Shown: one piece after another, positions 1 through 10,100 of the stretch
How the letters are laid out: the number at the start of each line of letters is the position of its first letter
Position numbering within the stretch: position 1 is the stretch's first letter
Source of the DNA: Bidens hawaiensis
Lineage: Eukaryota; Streptophyta; Magnoliopsida; Asterales; Asteraceae
Direction of reading: 5' to 3'
Length of the DNA stretch: 64,000 nt
Assembly: GCA_021521415.1 (NCBI GenBank)
Contig: JAIQDT010005484.1
Span: 127,001 to 191,000 of the forward strand
Notes under the pieces: generated by a model
Databases searched by the model: none
The model's input: only the letters and a program-made list of their open reading frames with translations
What the model was told of the DNA's origin: nothing
Program-made: the position numbers and the translations under genes

Positions 1-146
1 AGCGGTTTTTTTTTATTTTTTTATAAATGTATTAAAAAAACGTATTATTAAAAAAACTCATAAATTATTTAAAAAAACACACATTAATTAAAAAAACACA
101 TTAATATATAAAAAAAAAATTAAAGTACTAAAAAAAAACATTATTC

Positions 147-1310
147 TTATTCTTCGGCTTGGTCTTCTTCGATCAACCTCTTCCGGATACGTTCCTTTTG
201 TTTTTCCATCAGCATTTGGTCGACCGGATTTAGGTTACTGAAGTCTCTTGTAAGGAAGTCCAAATCTCTCATTCTTTTTTTTTTCCTTTTTGTCATTAGA
301 GACCACCTCCATGGTTTTGTTGAATTTATTGAGGGATTCAACAAGATCGGTGATGTTTACGGCTTCCCCCACAGCCGGTTTTTTCCCCCTGGCGTCCCTT
401 CCCAATGGCCGCCTCCTCGGCGGTGAAGACGTTTCCTCCCCCGCAACGTTTAGGTCGAATCCAACCCGGCAATCCGACCCGGCGGAAGTGCTATACGCTC
501 CAGACGAATTAGTTTTAGTCCGTTTCGGCCCTACTTCCGCATCAAGGTCCGGCGCCACCAGCTCAACCCACTTAGAACACGTTCTCAACCTCTCCCACAC
601 CTTTACATCGTCCCACGTCTTCACCGTCCCATACCTCCGCAGGCACTCCTGCTTCCACTCTTCGACAGTGAAATTATAAACCGCCAAATCGTCACTGCCA
701 CTTGGTCTCATACGACCGGCGTTCCTGTTGAACAGATTAGTAAACAAGCCGACAAATTTTCTGATTTCGGTCCACCGACCCGAAATCATATCGGCGTTCC
801 GCTCTGTACTCCCAACGAGCGAATAGAACGTCTCCCTAACCTTTGTCCAAAAGACCTTGCTCTTTTGGTAGTCCGCTGCAAAATGCATAAATAAATTTGT
901 AAGTCATTTAACTTTTTTATTTAACTTTTTTATTAAAAATCATTTTTAAAATCGTTAAAACAATTACCGCAACGCCGATCCTCAGAAATGACTATCCAAG
1001 CCCGACACAGGGCTTCCTTCTCATCCGATGACCACGGAGTGGTTTTCCGTTTCGTCCTTCCAGTCGAAGCCGAACCCGACCCGTCCGTTGCAACTTGTTT
1101 TTTCCGGTGGACGCGTCTTCTTTGTCCCGCAGCTTCACCTTCTGGTTCTTGTGTCTCCGGAACAACAAAGTTAGGAGACGGTTGTATGTTGGATGGTTGA
1201 AAGCCGGATGATTGTTGCGACCCCGAATAAAACATCGGTTGGTCCGGTGCCGACCATAAATCGTCGTAACTGTAATCTGAATCTAGGTTTGGGTACCAAT
1301 TTCCAGCCAT
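147..1310 (-). CDS. Transposon-derived Myb-like/NAM-C-like protein, two exons, frameshifted near the C-terminus
   Basis: Exon 1 is 1310-968 and exon 2 starts at 875. The 92-bp intron has a GT donor at 967-966 and an AG acceptor at 877-876 (phase 1), and joins ISEDRRC to ADYQKSKVFW. The product has a Ser/Gln/Pro-rich N-terminus, a basic stretch, a SANT-like start (PWSSDEKEALCRAW) and the Trp-rich core FWTKVRETF...RWTEIRKFV. It ends with a Lys/Arg-rich helical tail. This layout is typical of proteins annotated as NAM-associated C-terminal or GST-T3-like, which are ORF1 proteins of PIF/Harbinger elements that bind transposon DNA with the transposase. In the exon 2 frame translation stops at 235 (327 aa in all). 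A run of nine A (minus strand, about 272-280) followed by a coherent basic tail in the next frame, ending at 147, indicates a one-base slip. That could be a real mutation or a homopolymer error. Confidence 0.6.
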
Positions 1311-1546
1311 GTTTTTAAAAAAAGGTTTCGAAGATGGGGTGATTTTGGGTTTTGGGTGTGGTATGTGATATTGGTATGTGATATTGGTTTATATAGAGAA
1401 AAATTTTTTTTTTTAATAAACATTATGAGCCCAACGGCTCTATTTACGCATCCCAAGACTCCTTCACGCGTATTCCCAGCCGCTACCCCTCTTGCGCCTG
1501 CCTCTTTTTCCGCGCTCGCGCCCCTCTCGCGCCTCGGTGGTGTGGT

Positions 1547-1568
1547 GCTCGCGCCCCGGGGCGCGAGC
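1547..1568. repeat. Perfect 22-bp GC palindrome in a GC-rich island
   Basis: The two 11-bp arms GCTCGCGCCCC and GGGGCGCGAGC are exact inverted repeats. They sit in a locally very GC-rich stretch (about 1480-1610) between the minus-strand transposon ORF and the PPR start. It may be part of the transposon's subterminal region or a CpG-rich promoter segment. The function is unknown. Confidence 0.6.
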
Positions 1569-1685
1569 GGATGGGCTCACGCGCCCCCAGTCGCGCTCCA
1601 CACCCCTCAGCCTTATGGTTTCAAGCTTTAACGTCTCAGTAGTTTCACACCACCTTGAAATCTCGGAAGCTGCCGGCATCACATC

Positions 1686-3539
1686 ATGAGGCTCTTCAAG
1701 ATCCCCAATCTCCGAACACTGAATCACCAAACCACTCGAGGTCAGTCCACCCTACAGTCGCCACACATAACCCCATTATCCCTTCACGAATCCATCACTT
1801 CTTCTCAGTGGCATTTCGTCGAACACTTGGCAGACACCCTCACACCCACCACAATCTCCACCACCCTTCACAACCTCCGCTCACACCCACCTCTAGTCCT
1901 CAAATTCACCCAATATTTCAACCCCAACAACACCAATCTCGATTGCTATTGCCTATCAATCGCCATTATCTCACAGCTCCAGTACCCAAACCCTAACAAC
2001 ACCAAATTGGCCTTAAACTTCATCAAATCAGTAATTAACTCACAAAGGTTCACTTACAGTGAACTATTTAACGGGTTAGTTAAAACCCGTGATCAGTTAG
2101 GGATATCGAGTATCGTCATGTTCGATTTATATATTAAAGGTTTTTGTGAGTTGAAGAAACCCGATGAGGTGATTAAATGTTTTTACTTGATGAAACAGAA
2201 AGGGGTTTTGCCGAAAATCGAAATGTGTAATGATATGTTGAGTTTGTTTGTTAGGTTGAACCATACGCATACTGCTTGGATTTTGTTTGCTGAGATGTTT
2301 AGTTTAAAGATTAGTTCGACCGCGTATACTTATAATATTATGATTAACTTGTTGTGTAAAGAAGGGAAGTTAAAGAAAGCTAAGGAGTTTGTTGCGAGTA
2401 TGGAAGCGTTAGGGTTGAAACCGAATGTGGTTACGTATAACACGATTGTTAACGGGTATTGTGCGAAGAGGGATGTTGATGGTGCACGCAAGGTGTTTGA
2501 GAAAATGAAAGTGAAAGGCATTCGGCCCGATAGTTATAGTTACGGAGCGCTTGTTAGTGGTATGTGTAAAGAAGGAAGATTCGACGAGGCGTCTCGACTT
2601 TTGCGCAAAATGGAGGGACTCGGGTTGGTTCCGACTGCTATAACTTACAACGCTTTGATAGACGCGTATTGTAATAAAGGGGATCTTGAAATGGCGTTTC
2701 GTTACAAGGATGAGATGGTTAAAAAGGCAATACGCCCGTCTGTATCTACATATAACTCATTGCTTCATGCATTGGTTTTTGAAGGTAAAGAGTCGGAAGC
2801 TGAAGATATGATAGAAGAAATGGAAAATGAAAAGTTGGTACCGGATGATATTACATATAACATATTGATTAATGGATATTGTAGGTCGGGTAATGCCAAT
2901 AAGGCGTTTAACCTCCATGATGAGATGATAAGTAAAGGAATTAAGCCTACACATGTAACCTACACGTCGCTTATAAACGTGTTAAACAAAAGAAATAGAA
3001 TGGCCGAAGCAGATAATTTGTTTGCCAAGGCTATTGAACGAGGGGTGGTACCGGATATTGTGATGCTTAATGCATTGATTGACGGTCACTGTGCTAACAA
3101 GAACATAAAACGGGCTCTTTTATATGTAAACGAAATGGATAGATTAAAGGTTTTTCCGGATGAAGTGACGTATAATACTTTGATGAAAGGGTATTGTAGG
3201 GAAGGAAAGGTTGAAGACGCGATTAAGGTTTTTGATGAGATGAAGAAAAGAGGGATTAAGCCTGATTTTATTAGTTTTAATACGCTTATTAGTGGTTATA
3301 GTAGGAGAGGTGATATGAAGGAGGCGTTAATGGTTAAGGATGCTATGCTGAGTTCAGGCTTTAATCCTACGCGATTGACATACAACGCGCTTATACAAGG
3401 ATTATGCAAAAATAACGAAGGGCGTGTTGCGCAAGAGTTGTTTGATGAAATGGTGAGTAAAGGCATTAGTCCTGATGACAGTACATATTATTCTTTAATT
3501 GACGGGATACAAAACGTTGACGAGTTTTTGGAAAAATGA
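1686..3539 (+). CDS. P-class pentatricopeptide repeat (PPR) protein, probably mitochondrial
   Basis: This is a single uninterrupted frame of 617 aa, as is usual for plant PPR genes. PPR proteins bind organellar RNA one base per repeat and act in RNA stability, splicing or translation. From about residue 143 the protein is a strict 35-residue ladder, with TYN-type starts at about 215, 250, 285, 320, 355, 390, 425, 495 and 565, each closing with a GIxPD-like turn. I count about 13 repeats plus a short C-terminal one. There is no E, DYW or SMR extension, so it is P class. The first 33 residues contain Arg, Lys, Ser and Thr but no Asp or Glu, which suits an organelle presequence. The first ATG of the frame was chosen. 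It resembles Arabidopsis At2g15630-type proteins, but I hold that only as an impression. The gene reads away from the transposon at 1-1620. Confidence 0.93.
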   Translation: MRLFKIPNLRTLNHQTTRGQSTLQSPHITPLSLHESITSSQWHFVEHLADTLTPTTISTTLHNLRSHPPLVLKFTQYFNPNNTNLDCYCLSIAIISQLQYPNPNNTKLALNFIKSVINSQRFTYSELFNGLVKTRDQLGISSIVMFDLYIKGFCELKKPDEVIKCFYLMKQKGVLPKIEMCNDMLSLFVRLNHTHTAWILFAEMFSLKISSTAYTYNIMINLLCKEGKLKKAKEFVASMEALGLKPNVVTYNTIVNGYCAKRDVDGARKVFEKMKVKGIRPDSYSYGALVSGMCKEGRFDEASRLLRKMEGLGLVPTAITYNALIDAYCNKGDLEMAFRYKDEMVKKAIRPSVSTYNSLLHALVFEGKESEAEDMIEEMENEKLVPDDITYNILINGYCRSGNANKAFNLHDEMISKGIKPTHVTYTSLINVLNKRNRMAEADNLFAKAIERGVVPDIVMLNALIDGHCANKNIKRALLYVNEMDRLKVFPDEVTYNTLMKGYCREGKVEDAIKVFDEMKKRGIKPDFISFNTLISGYSRRGDMKEALMVKDAMLSSGFNPTRLTYNALIQGLCKNNEGRVAQELFDEMVSKGISPDDSTYYSLIDGIQNVDEFLEK

Positions 3540-5160
3540 TCTTTGACCGTATGTAACTCAAGAAAAAGAAAAGAAGGCACTTGTTGAAGGCTTTCTAGTT
3601 AGCCGAAGAATCTTGAGATCTTAAAAAGCTGTACAACCTATCCTAAGGTAAGACTTTCTTTTCAAGAGAACGGTTGTCCGTGATTCTTTTGACTTGCCTA
3701 TAATCCTATATGGCTATATATATCGAGTCAACCTCAATCTTGTAATATAGATGATTCAAAAATTAGTTACAGAATCACAGAATTTTTGAATATACGGTGT
3801 GAGGATACGGGAATTTTTTCATTGGTTTAAGACTGGCTTCTAAAAGTCTCATGTTTCTTTTTTTTTAATTCAGAAATTAAATATTTGTTACGAAAACATG
3901 TGATGAATATGCTCTTTTTTGAGTTAGTTGTTAATAAAGTTTTTAAGTTCACTTATGACTAGTTTGTTACCAATACTTTTTAAGTTCACTTATGACTAGT
4001 TTGTTACCAATACTTGTATGTTCCTTTGAGTATATATAGATATGCTGCAGTATTTTTTTATTGTTTTAATCATGCATATAATATCAGCGCGGTATTGGAT
4101 TTTATTAGCAGACACCACAAAAAAAGTGTGATTTTTTATTCTTTATAGGATCTTTTGTCTAAAGTTAATGTTGCAGAGCAACATATAGTGTGGGACTTTT
4201 TATGTATTTCTTCATTGGTGCCGTCTTTCTCTGTAATTTTGCAAGCATTTAAGACTGCTGCTTATTTCTCTTTTTAACCTTTTTATATTATATAATGCAT
4301 AACTTGATGGCTGTTTGGGTATGCATTTTTAAATTGATTGCCTAATTTTCACAATGTTTGATTGATCAGGTAAGGTCAGTTCAGTCATTTTTTACCAGAT
4401 ACATGCTATGATAGGCAAGCATCTGATTTATGGTTTTAGTCTAAAAGGTTCATTTATCATCGTTTTTTTTCCTGGAGTGGTTATCGATTTCTTAATCAAA
4501 GGTTAATTTACTAGTCCTATTCGGCTATTCTTATCCCGATTCAACCTGATAAAGAAATCTGAACTTAGTTTCCTTAGTGACCACTGACCAGATCCAATTA
4601 CTGGGTAAAATTCTAGACCGAAAAATTAACTCTAGTGAAATCCTTCTTTGGGTCTGCAACTGAATATCTGTATCACTGTATGTACATCATAAATCTTAAT
4701 GGTTTGTGAGCATCATTTTCTTTGGCAAGTGTAAGACATCTGTTCAATTCCATTATCCGCCAAAAATAAGTCGTTTATTTAATATCTAAAGTTGATTTAT
4801 TTTATACCTAAAGTTATAAATTAAAATGCTGAAACAAAATCATAACCGCTCCCACTAAGTTTTAGTTACAAGTACTTTTGTTTCCTGCAAATTTTTTTCG
4901 GTCGATGTTTTATGTATTAAAGTTAGGGTTCTTTAATTCTAAGAAACCTTGTAATCGATGTTGTCACTAAGTTTTAGCAAAATCCATATTTTATGTATTA
5001 AAGTTAACCTTGTAATCTGGAGATTAGCCCATCTCGAATCAGGTTGTTTATCTTAATTTTAAGCTTTTGATTTCCGATTCTTATTACAGTGTGGTAATAT
5101 CTTAAGTCATTTATTTAATATCTAAAGTTGATTCTATAGAGTAAAGCAACTATTTTTTTT
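3540..5160. other. PPR 3' flank, no gene recognised
   Basis: This is A/T-rich DNA with the presumed PPR 3' UTR at its start. The only internal structure noticed is a 37-bp tandem duplication (3941-3977 and 3978-4014) and loosely repeated TTATGTATTAAAGTTA phrases around 4910-5005. No supported coding sequence was seen. Confidence 0.5.
3941..4014. repeat. 37-bp tandem duplication
   Basis: Two adjacent near-identical 37-bp units each contain TTAAGTTCACTTATGACTAG followed by TTTGTTACCAATAC. It lies in non-coding DNA downstream of the PPR gene. Confidence 0.85.
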
Positions 5161-5169
5161 CTTTTTGAC

Positions 5170-5260
5170 CAAAAGTATTGTGAAGAAAGGATTTGAACCC
5201 ATGATCTCAAGGTCATGACCATGGCAACTATTGGCAAGCTCCCAAAAAGGCTCTACTTCA
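5170..5260 (-). repeat. tRNA-like (SINE-type) fragment
   Basis: On the minus strand the phrase ATCATGGGTTCAAATCC matches a pol III B box (GGTTCRANTCC) and follows a GGTCATGACC-type segment, as in the heads of tRNA-derived SINEs. No convincing A box, tail or target duplication was defined, so this is a weak call. Confidence 0.25.
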
Positions 5261-5607
5261 TGCTGACTGAAAAGTGAAAACTAATATAAAAACAAGGATT
5301 GAATGTGCCCCTCTACCGGTGCATTTGTTTATCAAATCTTGATAGTTTTTTCTCTTGTGTGCGCGCGTGCGTGCATCTATGTTAATGGTTTGTATATTAG
5401 GTCTTAATGGTTTGGTACATAAGACTAATTTGTTTCTTGGTTTTATACAGAAGTATGGCGGATTCGTTTTGAATATCTATGTGCATTTCTTGATATGTAT
5501 AGGCGTATAGCTATGTTTCTTGTGACTTGAGGTGTATGCAACTATGCATTGATAAGAAGTATTCAAATTGTATATGTATGCAGGTTCAAATTTTATAGGA
5601 ATATATG

Positions 5608-5760
5608 CGTTGATACGGGGATGAGCTCTGTACCATACCGGTGTCAATCCCGAATTTTTTATAAACTTGGTGTCAGTATCGAAAATGTTCGGTCCGGGTA
5701 CCGATATCATACGCAAATATTCAGTAAATACCGGTACCGATACCATTTTCTTATCCCTAC
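5608..5760. mobile_element. Small hAT-like MITE
   Basis: It begins GGGGATGAGCTCTGTACC and ends TTTCTTATCCCTA, with an interior of repeated ACCGGTACCGATAC-type phrases. Inverted ends of the GGGATGAG...TTATCCC type with a GGTACC-rich body are common in plant hAT MITEs. A target duplication was not resolved. A second phrase block rich in GATATCCG/CGGATAT follows at 5773-5930 and may be another element of this kind. Confidence 0.45.
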
Positions 5761-6565
5761 ATTGATATGCATTAGGGGTGTTCAAGACCGGATTATCCGG
5801 TTTTCAGATATCCGAAAAGTTCGGATAGTGAATATTGATAACTGAATCCGTATCCGAAATTTCGGATATCCAAAATTTCAGATACGGATTCGGTTATTGA
5901 AACGGATAATCCGAATTATAAAAAAAAGAAAAGAATTCTTTTATGCATATATTAAAACTAAACATGTGTTCAATTTTTCAAGTTTCCAACATTGAGGCAT
6001 TCGTAGTCGGGGGCTAAAAAACACCATTTTTTACTGCCACCTCACCGCTTTAGATGCGGTGGGGCTTTTTCTATTTTTACTAAGCAGTGTGACGAAGCTC
6101 TTGTAATTACTCAAATCTTTTAAACATTAATCTATATATTATAAATAATAAAAATAGCATAAATAAATAGAACTATTTTTATCAAGTAGTATTAAATACT
6201 GATGAAAAAATATTTTATTAATAAACCCATCAAAGTACAACCTGATTAGACAAATCCTCAATAAATATCCTAACATTTTAAGTTGTGTGAACTTTTAAGT
6301 CGTACACGGTACACAAAATGATGATTGTTGAGCGCAAAATTCATAGCTTCTTCATCCTTCAATTCAACGGGTCGGTTTATCATGATGCATTAATGATATT
6401 TTTCTGACTCATACGAGTGTGAAAGTTGTCATAAACGTTTAACCAAAACCAAAGATTGTGATCGATTAGTTAACCATTAATGTTATCGACCCACGCCATC
6501 GACGACAATGCTCCTTCTTCCTTGCTCATCCACGGTTCGTGGCTCACGTTGCGTAAGCCCCCTGA

Positions 6566-6952
6566 TATAGAGGTGGGCAAATAAACTGGTTAACCGAACC
6601 GACCTGAAAACTGAACCGAAACCGAATTGGTTTGAAACCGATTATGTAGAAACAGGTTTGGAACCGATTGAAACCGTAGGTTCGGAACCGGTTTGCAATT
6701 TTCTCCGCCAAAACTGGTTCCAAACCAGTTAACCGAACCGAAACCGGCCAAAACCCGAACCAAAACCGATCAAAACCCGAACCGGTACCGATCGTACCAT
6801 AGTAAGAAACCGGTTTCAACCCGACCCGAAAGTCTAAACCGAACCGGTTTTGACTTTTGTTGACTAAACCGAACCGGTTTTGACTTTTGTTGACTAAACC
6901 GAACCGGTTTTAACCCAAACCGATTTTGAGTTTTAATCCGGTTTGTACACCT
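6566..6952. mobile_element. hAT-like MITE rich in AACCGG/CCGGTT
   Basis: The left end AGAGGTGGGCAAATAAAC and right end GTTTGTACACCTCAACTCT form imperfect inverted termini. The interior repeats ACCGAACCGG-like phrases on both strands. A 30-bp unit (AAACCGAACCGGTTTTGACT plus TTTGTTGACT) is tandemly repeated at about 6836-6895. The ORFs here are low-complexity shadows. Confidence 0.5.
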
Positions 6953-7186
6953 CAACTCTGATAACGTAAGTTGAGAATTTTTTGCCAAACATGGGGAGGA
7001 AAATTGTTTAAATTCATTTATGTTAACAGATTTAATAAATTTAATATTTAATATATTTCAGGAAAACGACAACGTTTGGCTGTTGATAAACGTGTCGTGA
7101 AATACAAGTCTCGTGAAGATCCAAACCAACAAACACGCGATTCACAGTAACTGCTGCAGGCTTAACCATCAGATTCAGATTCCCAA

Positions 7187-10100
7187 ATGGAACCAAACGC
7201 CACCATAAAATCACCATCAAACGATGAGATTCAGCCGGTTGAAGAACCACCAGCGCCCAAACAACAAAATGCAACCGGTGGATGGGGTTGGGGTTGGGGC
7301 TTATCTGTTCTTTCAGATCTTCAGAAAGCAGCCGAGGAGATCTCTCGCAATGTAATCCATCCTATTATTATTATTATTATGACAGAATTACAAATTTTGT
7401 CCTTTAAAAAAGCCAAATTACTGTTCGTGTCCTTTTATAAGTTTCCTTGCAGGCGGTATCCTTTAAACATTTTTTTCCTACACGTTATGTCCTTTACGAT
7501 AACTGGGTTAGAAAAACTCAGTTAAATACCCTCATGTGAGAAGCATGTGAGGGCATTTTTATCTTTTCGTCTGTACCTGCAACTTTAAAACCCCAAGACA
7601 TCTACTTCGTTAGAAAGCCACCACCACCACCGTAAAACAATCTGTGCTGCCACACCGAAAACGCCACCACTCACAGCCCAACCACCACCACCACCACACC
7701 CTACAACAACAATGACCACTCAAATCGTCCTATTACCGACCCCCTTGTTTCTCACCGCCGAAAAACCTGGAATCACCGATGATTAGATGGTGGCGGTACT
7801 GTTGCAGGTTTTAATCCGAAAACTTGAGTCGATTGAAGCTTCTGATGGTGCGTTTTAACTTTTAATCCCTATATCAGAGATGGCGGTGACGCTGTTGCAG
7901 GTCCGCCGGAGAAGACGAGTGAAAAGAACAAACCGGCGGAGACGGCGGCTTCTTACGAGGAGCAAGGGGGTTGATGGAAAAATCGGGTAGGAGATGTTGG
8001 TGAACGGTTGTGTGGTCAGAGATTTCGGTAGACGGTTTTGTGGCCGGAGTTGTTAGTGACGACAGTTTCCGACATTGGGTGGTGTTCAGGCATGGTGATG
8101 ATGGTGGCGGCGATTCTGGCATGGTGGTTGGTGACGGTAGGGTTGGTTTATTTTTAGAGATGAACAAAAATCAGAAATTAAAACCCTAAAAAAGAGGTGT
8201 TTTGTGATAGAACCCTAATTCCAAACGAATCAGAATTGAGGACGATGGTGGATGAGGGAATCGGAGATGGAGCGGTGGCTGGTGGCGGAGCTATGGTGGC
8301 GGTGGTGATGGTGTTTGAGGAGTGGTTATGGTGATGGTGTGGTAGAACATAGAGAGAGAAGTGAGATGAGGCTGGTGTGTGTTAATAGATACAGAAACAG
8401 AAGAAGAAGAAGTTGCAGGGTAGGTAAAAAGACAAAACTACCCTCACATGCTTCTCACGTGATGGGATTTAACAGAGTTTTTCTAACCCAGTTAGCGTAA
8501 ATGATATAACTTGTAGGAAAAAAAAGTTTAAAGTACCGCCTGTAAGGAAACTTAGAAAAGGACACGAACCGTAATTTGGTAGTGACGACAGTTTCCGACA
8601 TTGGGTGGTGTTCAGGCATGGTGATGATGGTGGCGGCGATTCTGGCATGGTGGTTGGTGACGGTAGGGTTGGTTTATTTTTAGAGATGAACAAAAATCAG
8701 AAATTAAAACCTTAAAAAAGAGGTGTTTTGTGATAGAACCCTAATTCCAAACGAATCAGAATTGAGGACGATGGTGGATGAGGGAATCGGAGATGGAGCG
8801 GTGGCTGGTGGCGGAGCTATGGTGGCGGTGGTGATGGTGTTTGAGGAGTGGTTATGGTGATGGTGTGGTAGAACATAGAGAGAGAAGTGAGATGAGGCAG
8901 GTGTGTGTTAATAGATACAGAAACAGAAGAAGAAGAAGTTGCAGGGTAGGTAAAAAGACAAAACTACCCTCACATGCTTCTCACGTGATGGGATTTAACA
9001 GAGTTTTTCTAACCCAGTTAGCGTAAAGGATATAACTTGTAGGAAAAAAAGTTTAAAGTAACGCCTGCAAGGAAACTTAGAAAATGACACGAACCGTAAT
9101 TTGGCTTTTTTTAAAGGACAAAATTTGTAATTCTGTCTATTATATTATTATTAACTTTCACTTTGCATTGCAATTTCAAACGGCATTTGCTGCTATGCTA
9201 ATTAACAGATCATGTCACTGAAACGAGAATCAAATTAGCGTGGTTTTACTTTCAATTTTATATTCAATTTTCACTATCTAGGGTTTCGTTTTGATCAGTC
9301 AACGTCAAATGGATTCATTTTCAGACTTCGATTGTTTATGTCTAGTTCACTAATTTTCAAATGCAAATAAATACAAGACTGTTTAATACGTTTTAGGTTT
9401 GGCAAATTGGATTTTATTAATCCAGACTTATTGGCCGATAACAATCTGTACTGGCGGTTTGATCAATAACACTCGGAACTTTTACTTTAGTTACCTAGAG
9501 CAGTCCTAGTAGCATATTTATCGTTTATAATCATTATTACAAGTGGAGATATAATGCAAATCATTGATGATTATGTTACTAACATTGCTTAGGTAACAAA
9601 AGAATAAGTTAGGAGTGTCGTTGGTCAAACAAACTATTAGGATTTAGGAGGAATTATTTTTGACAAACGAGTAATAGTTTATTTACACTTGATTTCGCAT
9701 GTATGTTTCTCCATTTCACTGATAATCATCATTACGAGTGAAATCTGTTGGAATACCATATGCCCGAGACACATAATTAGGTTAATGCGGCTAGCCGTGT
9801 TTGATCCAAGTCGGGTCATACCCAATAACGAGTTAGACACACACCAATTATATATTTGTTAAGATGAGATCTATAAAACAAATACAGAACACGGTACATT
9901 CAGAAAATCGGGTTTCTGAATATTTACTTGAAAGTGTTAAATAAATTAATTGGTTAATTTATTTATTCAAATAATTATTATTGGAATAATTATTTAACTA
10001 TGTATTCTTTTATAAAATGGTTTATAAAAGATGGGGTGTTTATATATTTTATAAAATATAAAATATAAAATAAAAAAAAAAAAAAAAAAAGGATATAATT

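Larger units (their letters stand above)
1..1620 (-). mobile_element. End of a PIF/Harbinger-like DNA transposon (partial)
   Basis: The block holds a minus-strand Myb/NAM-C-like ORF of the kind that accompanies PIF/Harbinger transposases. A TATA-like CTATATAAACC lies on the minus strand near 1386-1396, about 80 bp before the ORF start. Very A/T-rich DNA (1-146) follows the ORF, and a GC-rich stretch (about 1440-1610) lies upstream of it. No transposase (DDE) ORF is visible, and it may lie left of the window. Terminal inverted repeats and the expected 3-bp TWA duplication were not located, so the borders are approximate and partly inferred. Confidence 0.4.

Noticed and set aside
7874..9026. 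Short ORFs with Pro/Ser-rich or Arg-rich products in intron 1, repeated at 14685-15837
   Set aside because: They are identical copies arising from the duplicated TIR element. No codon structure or domain supports them.
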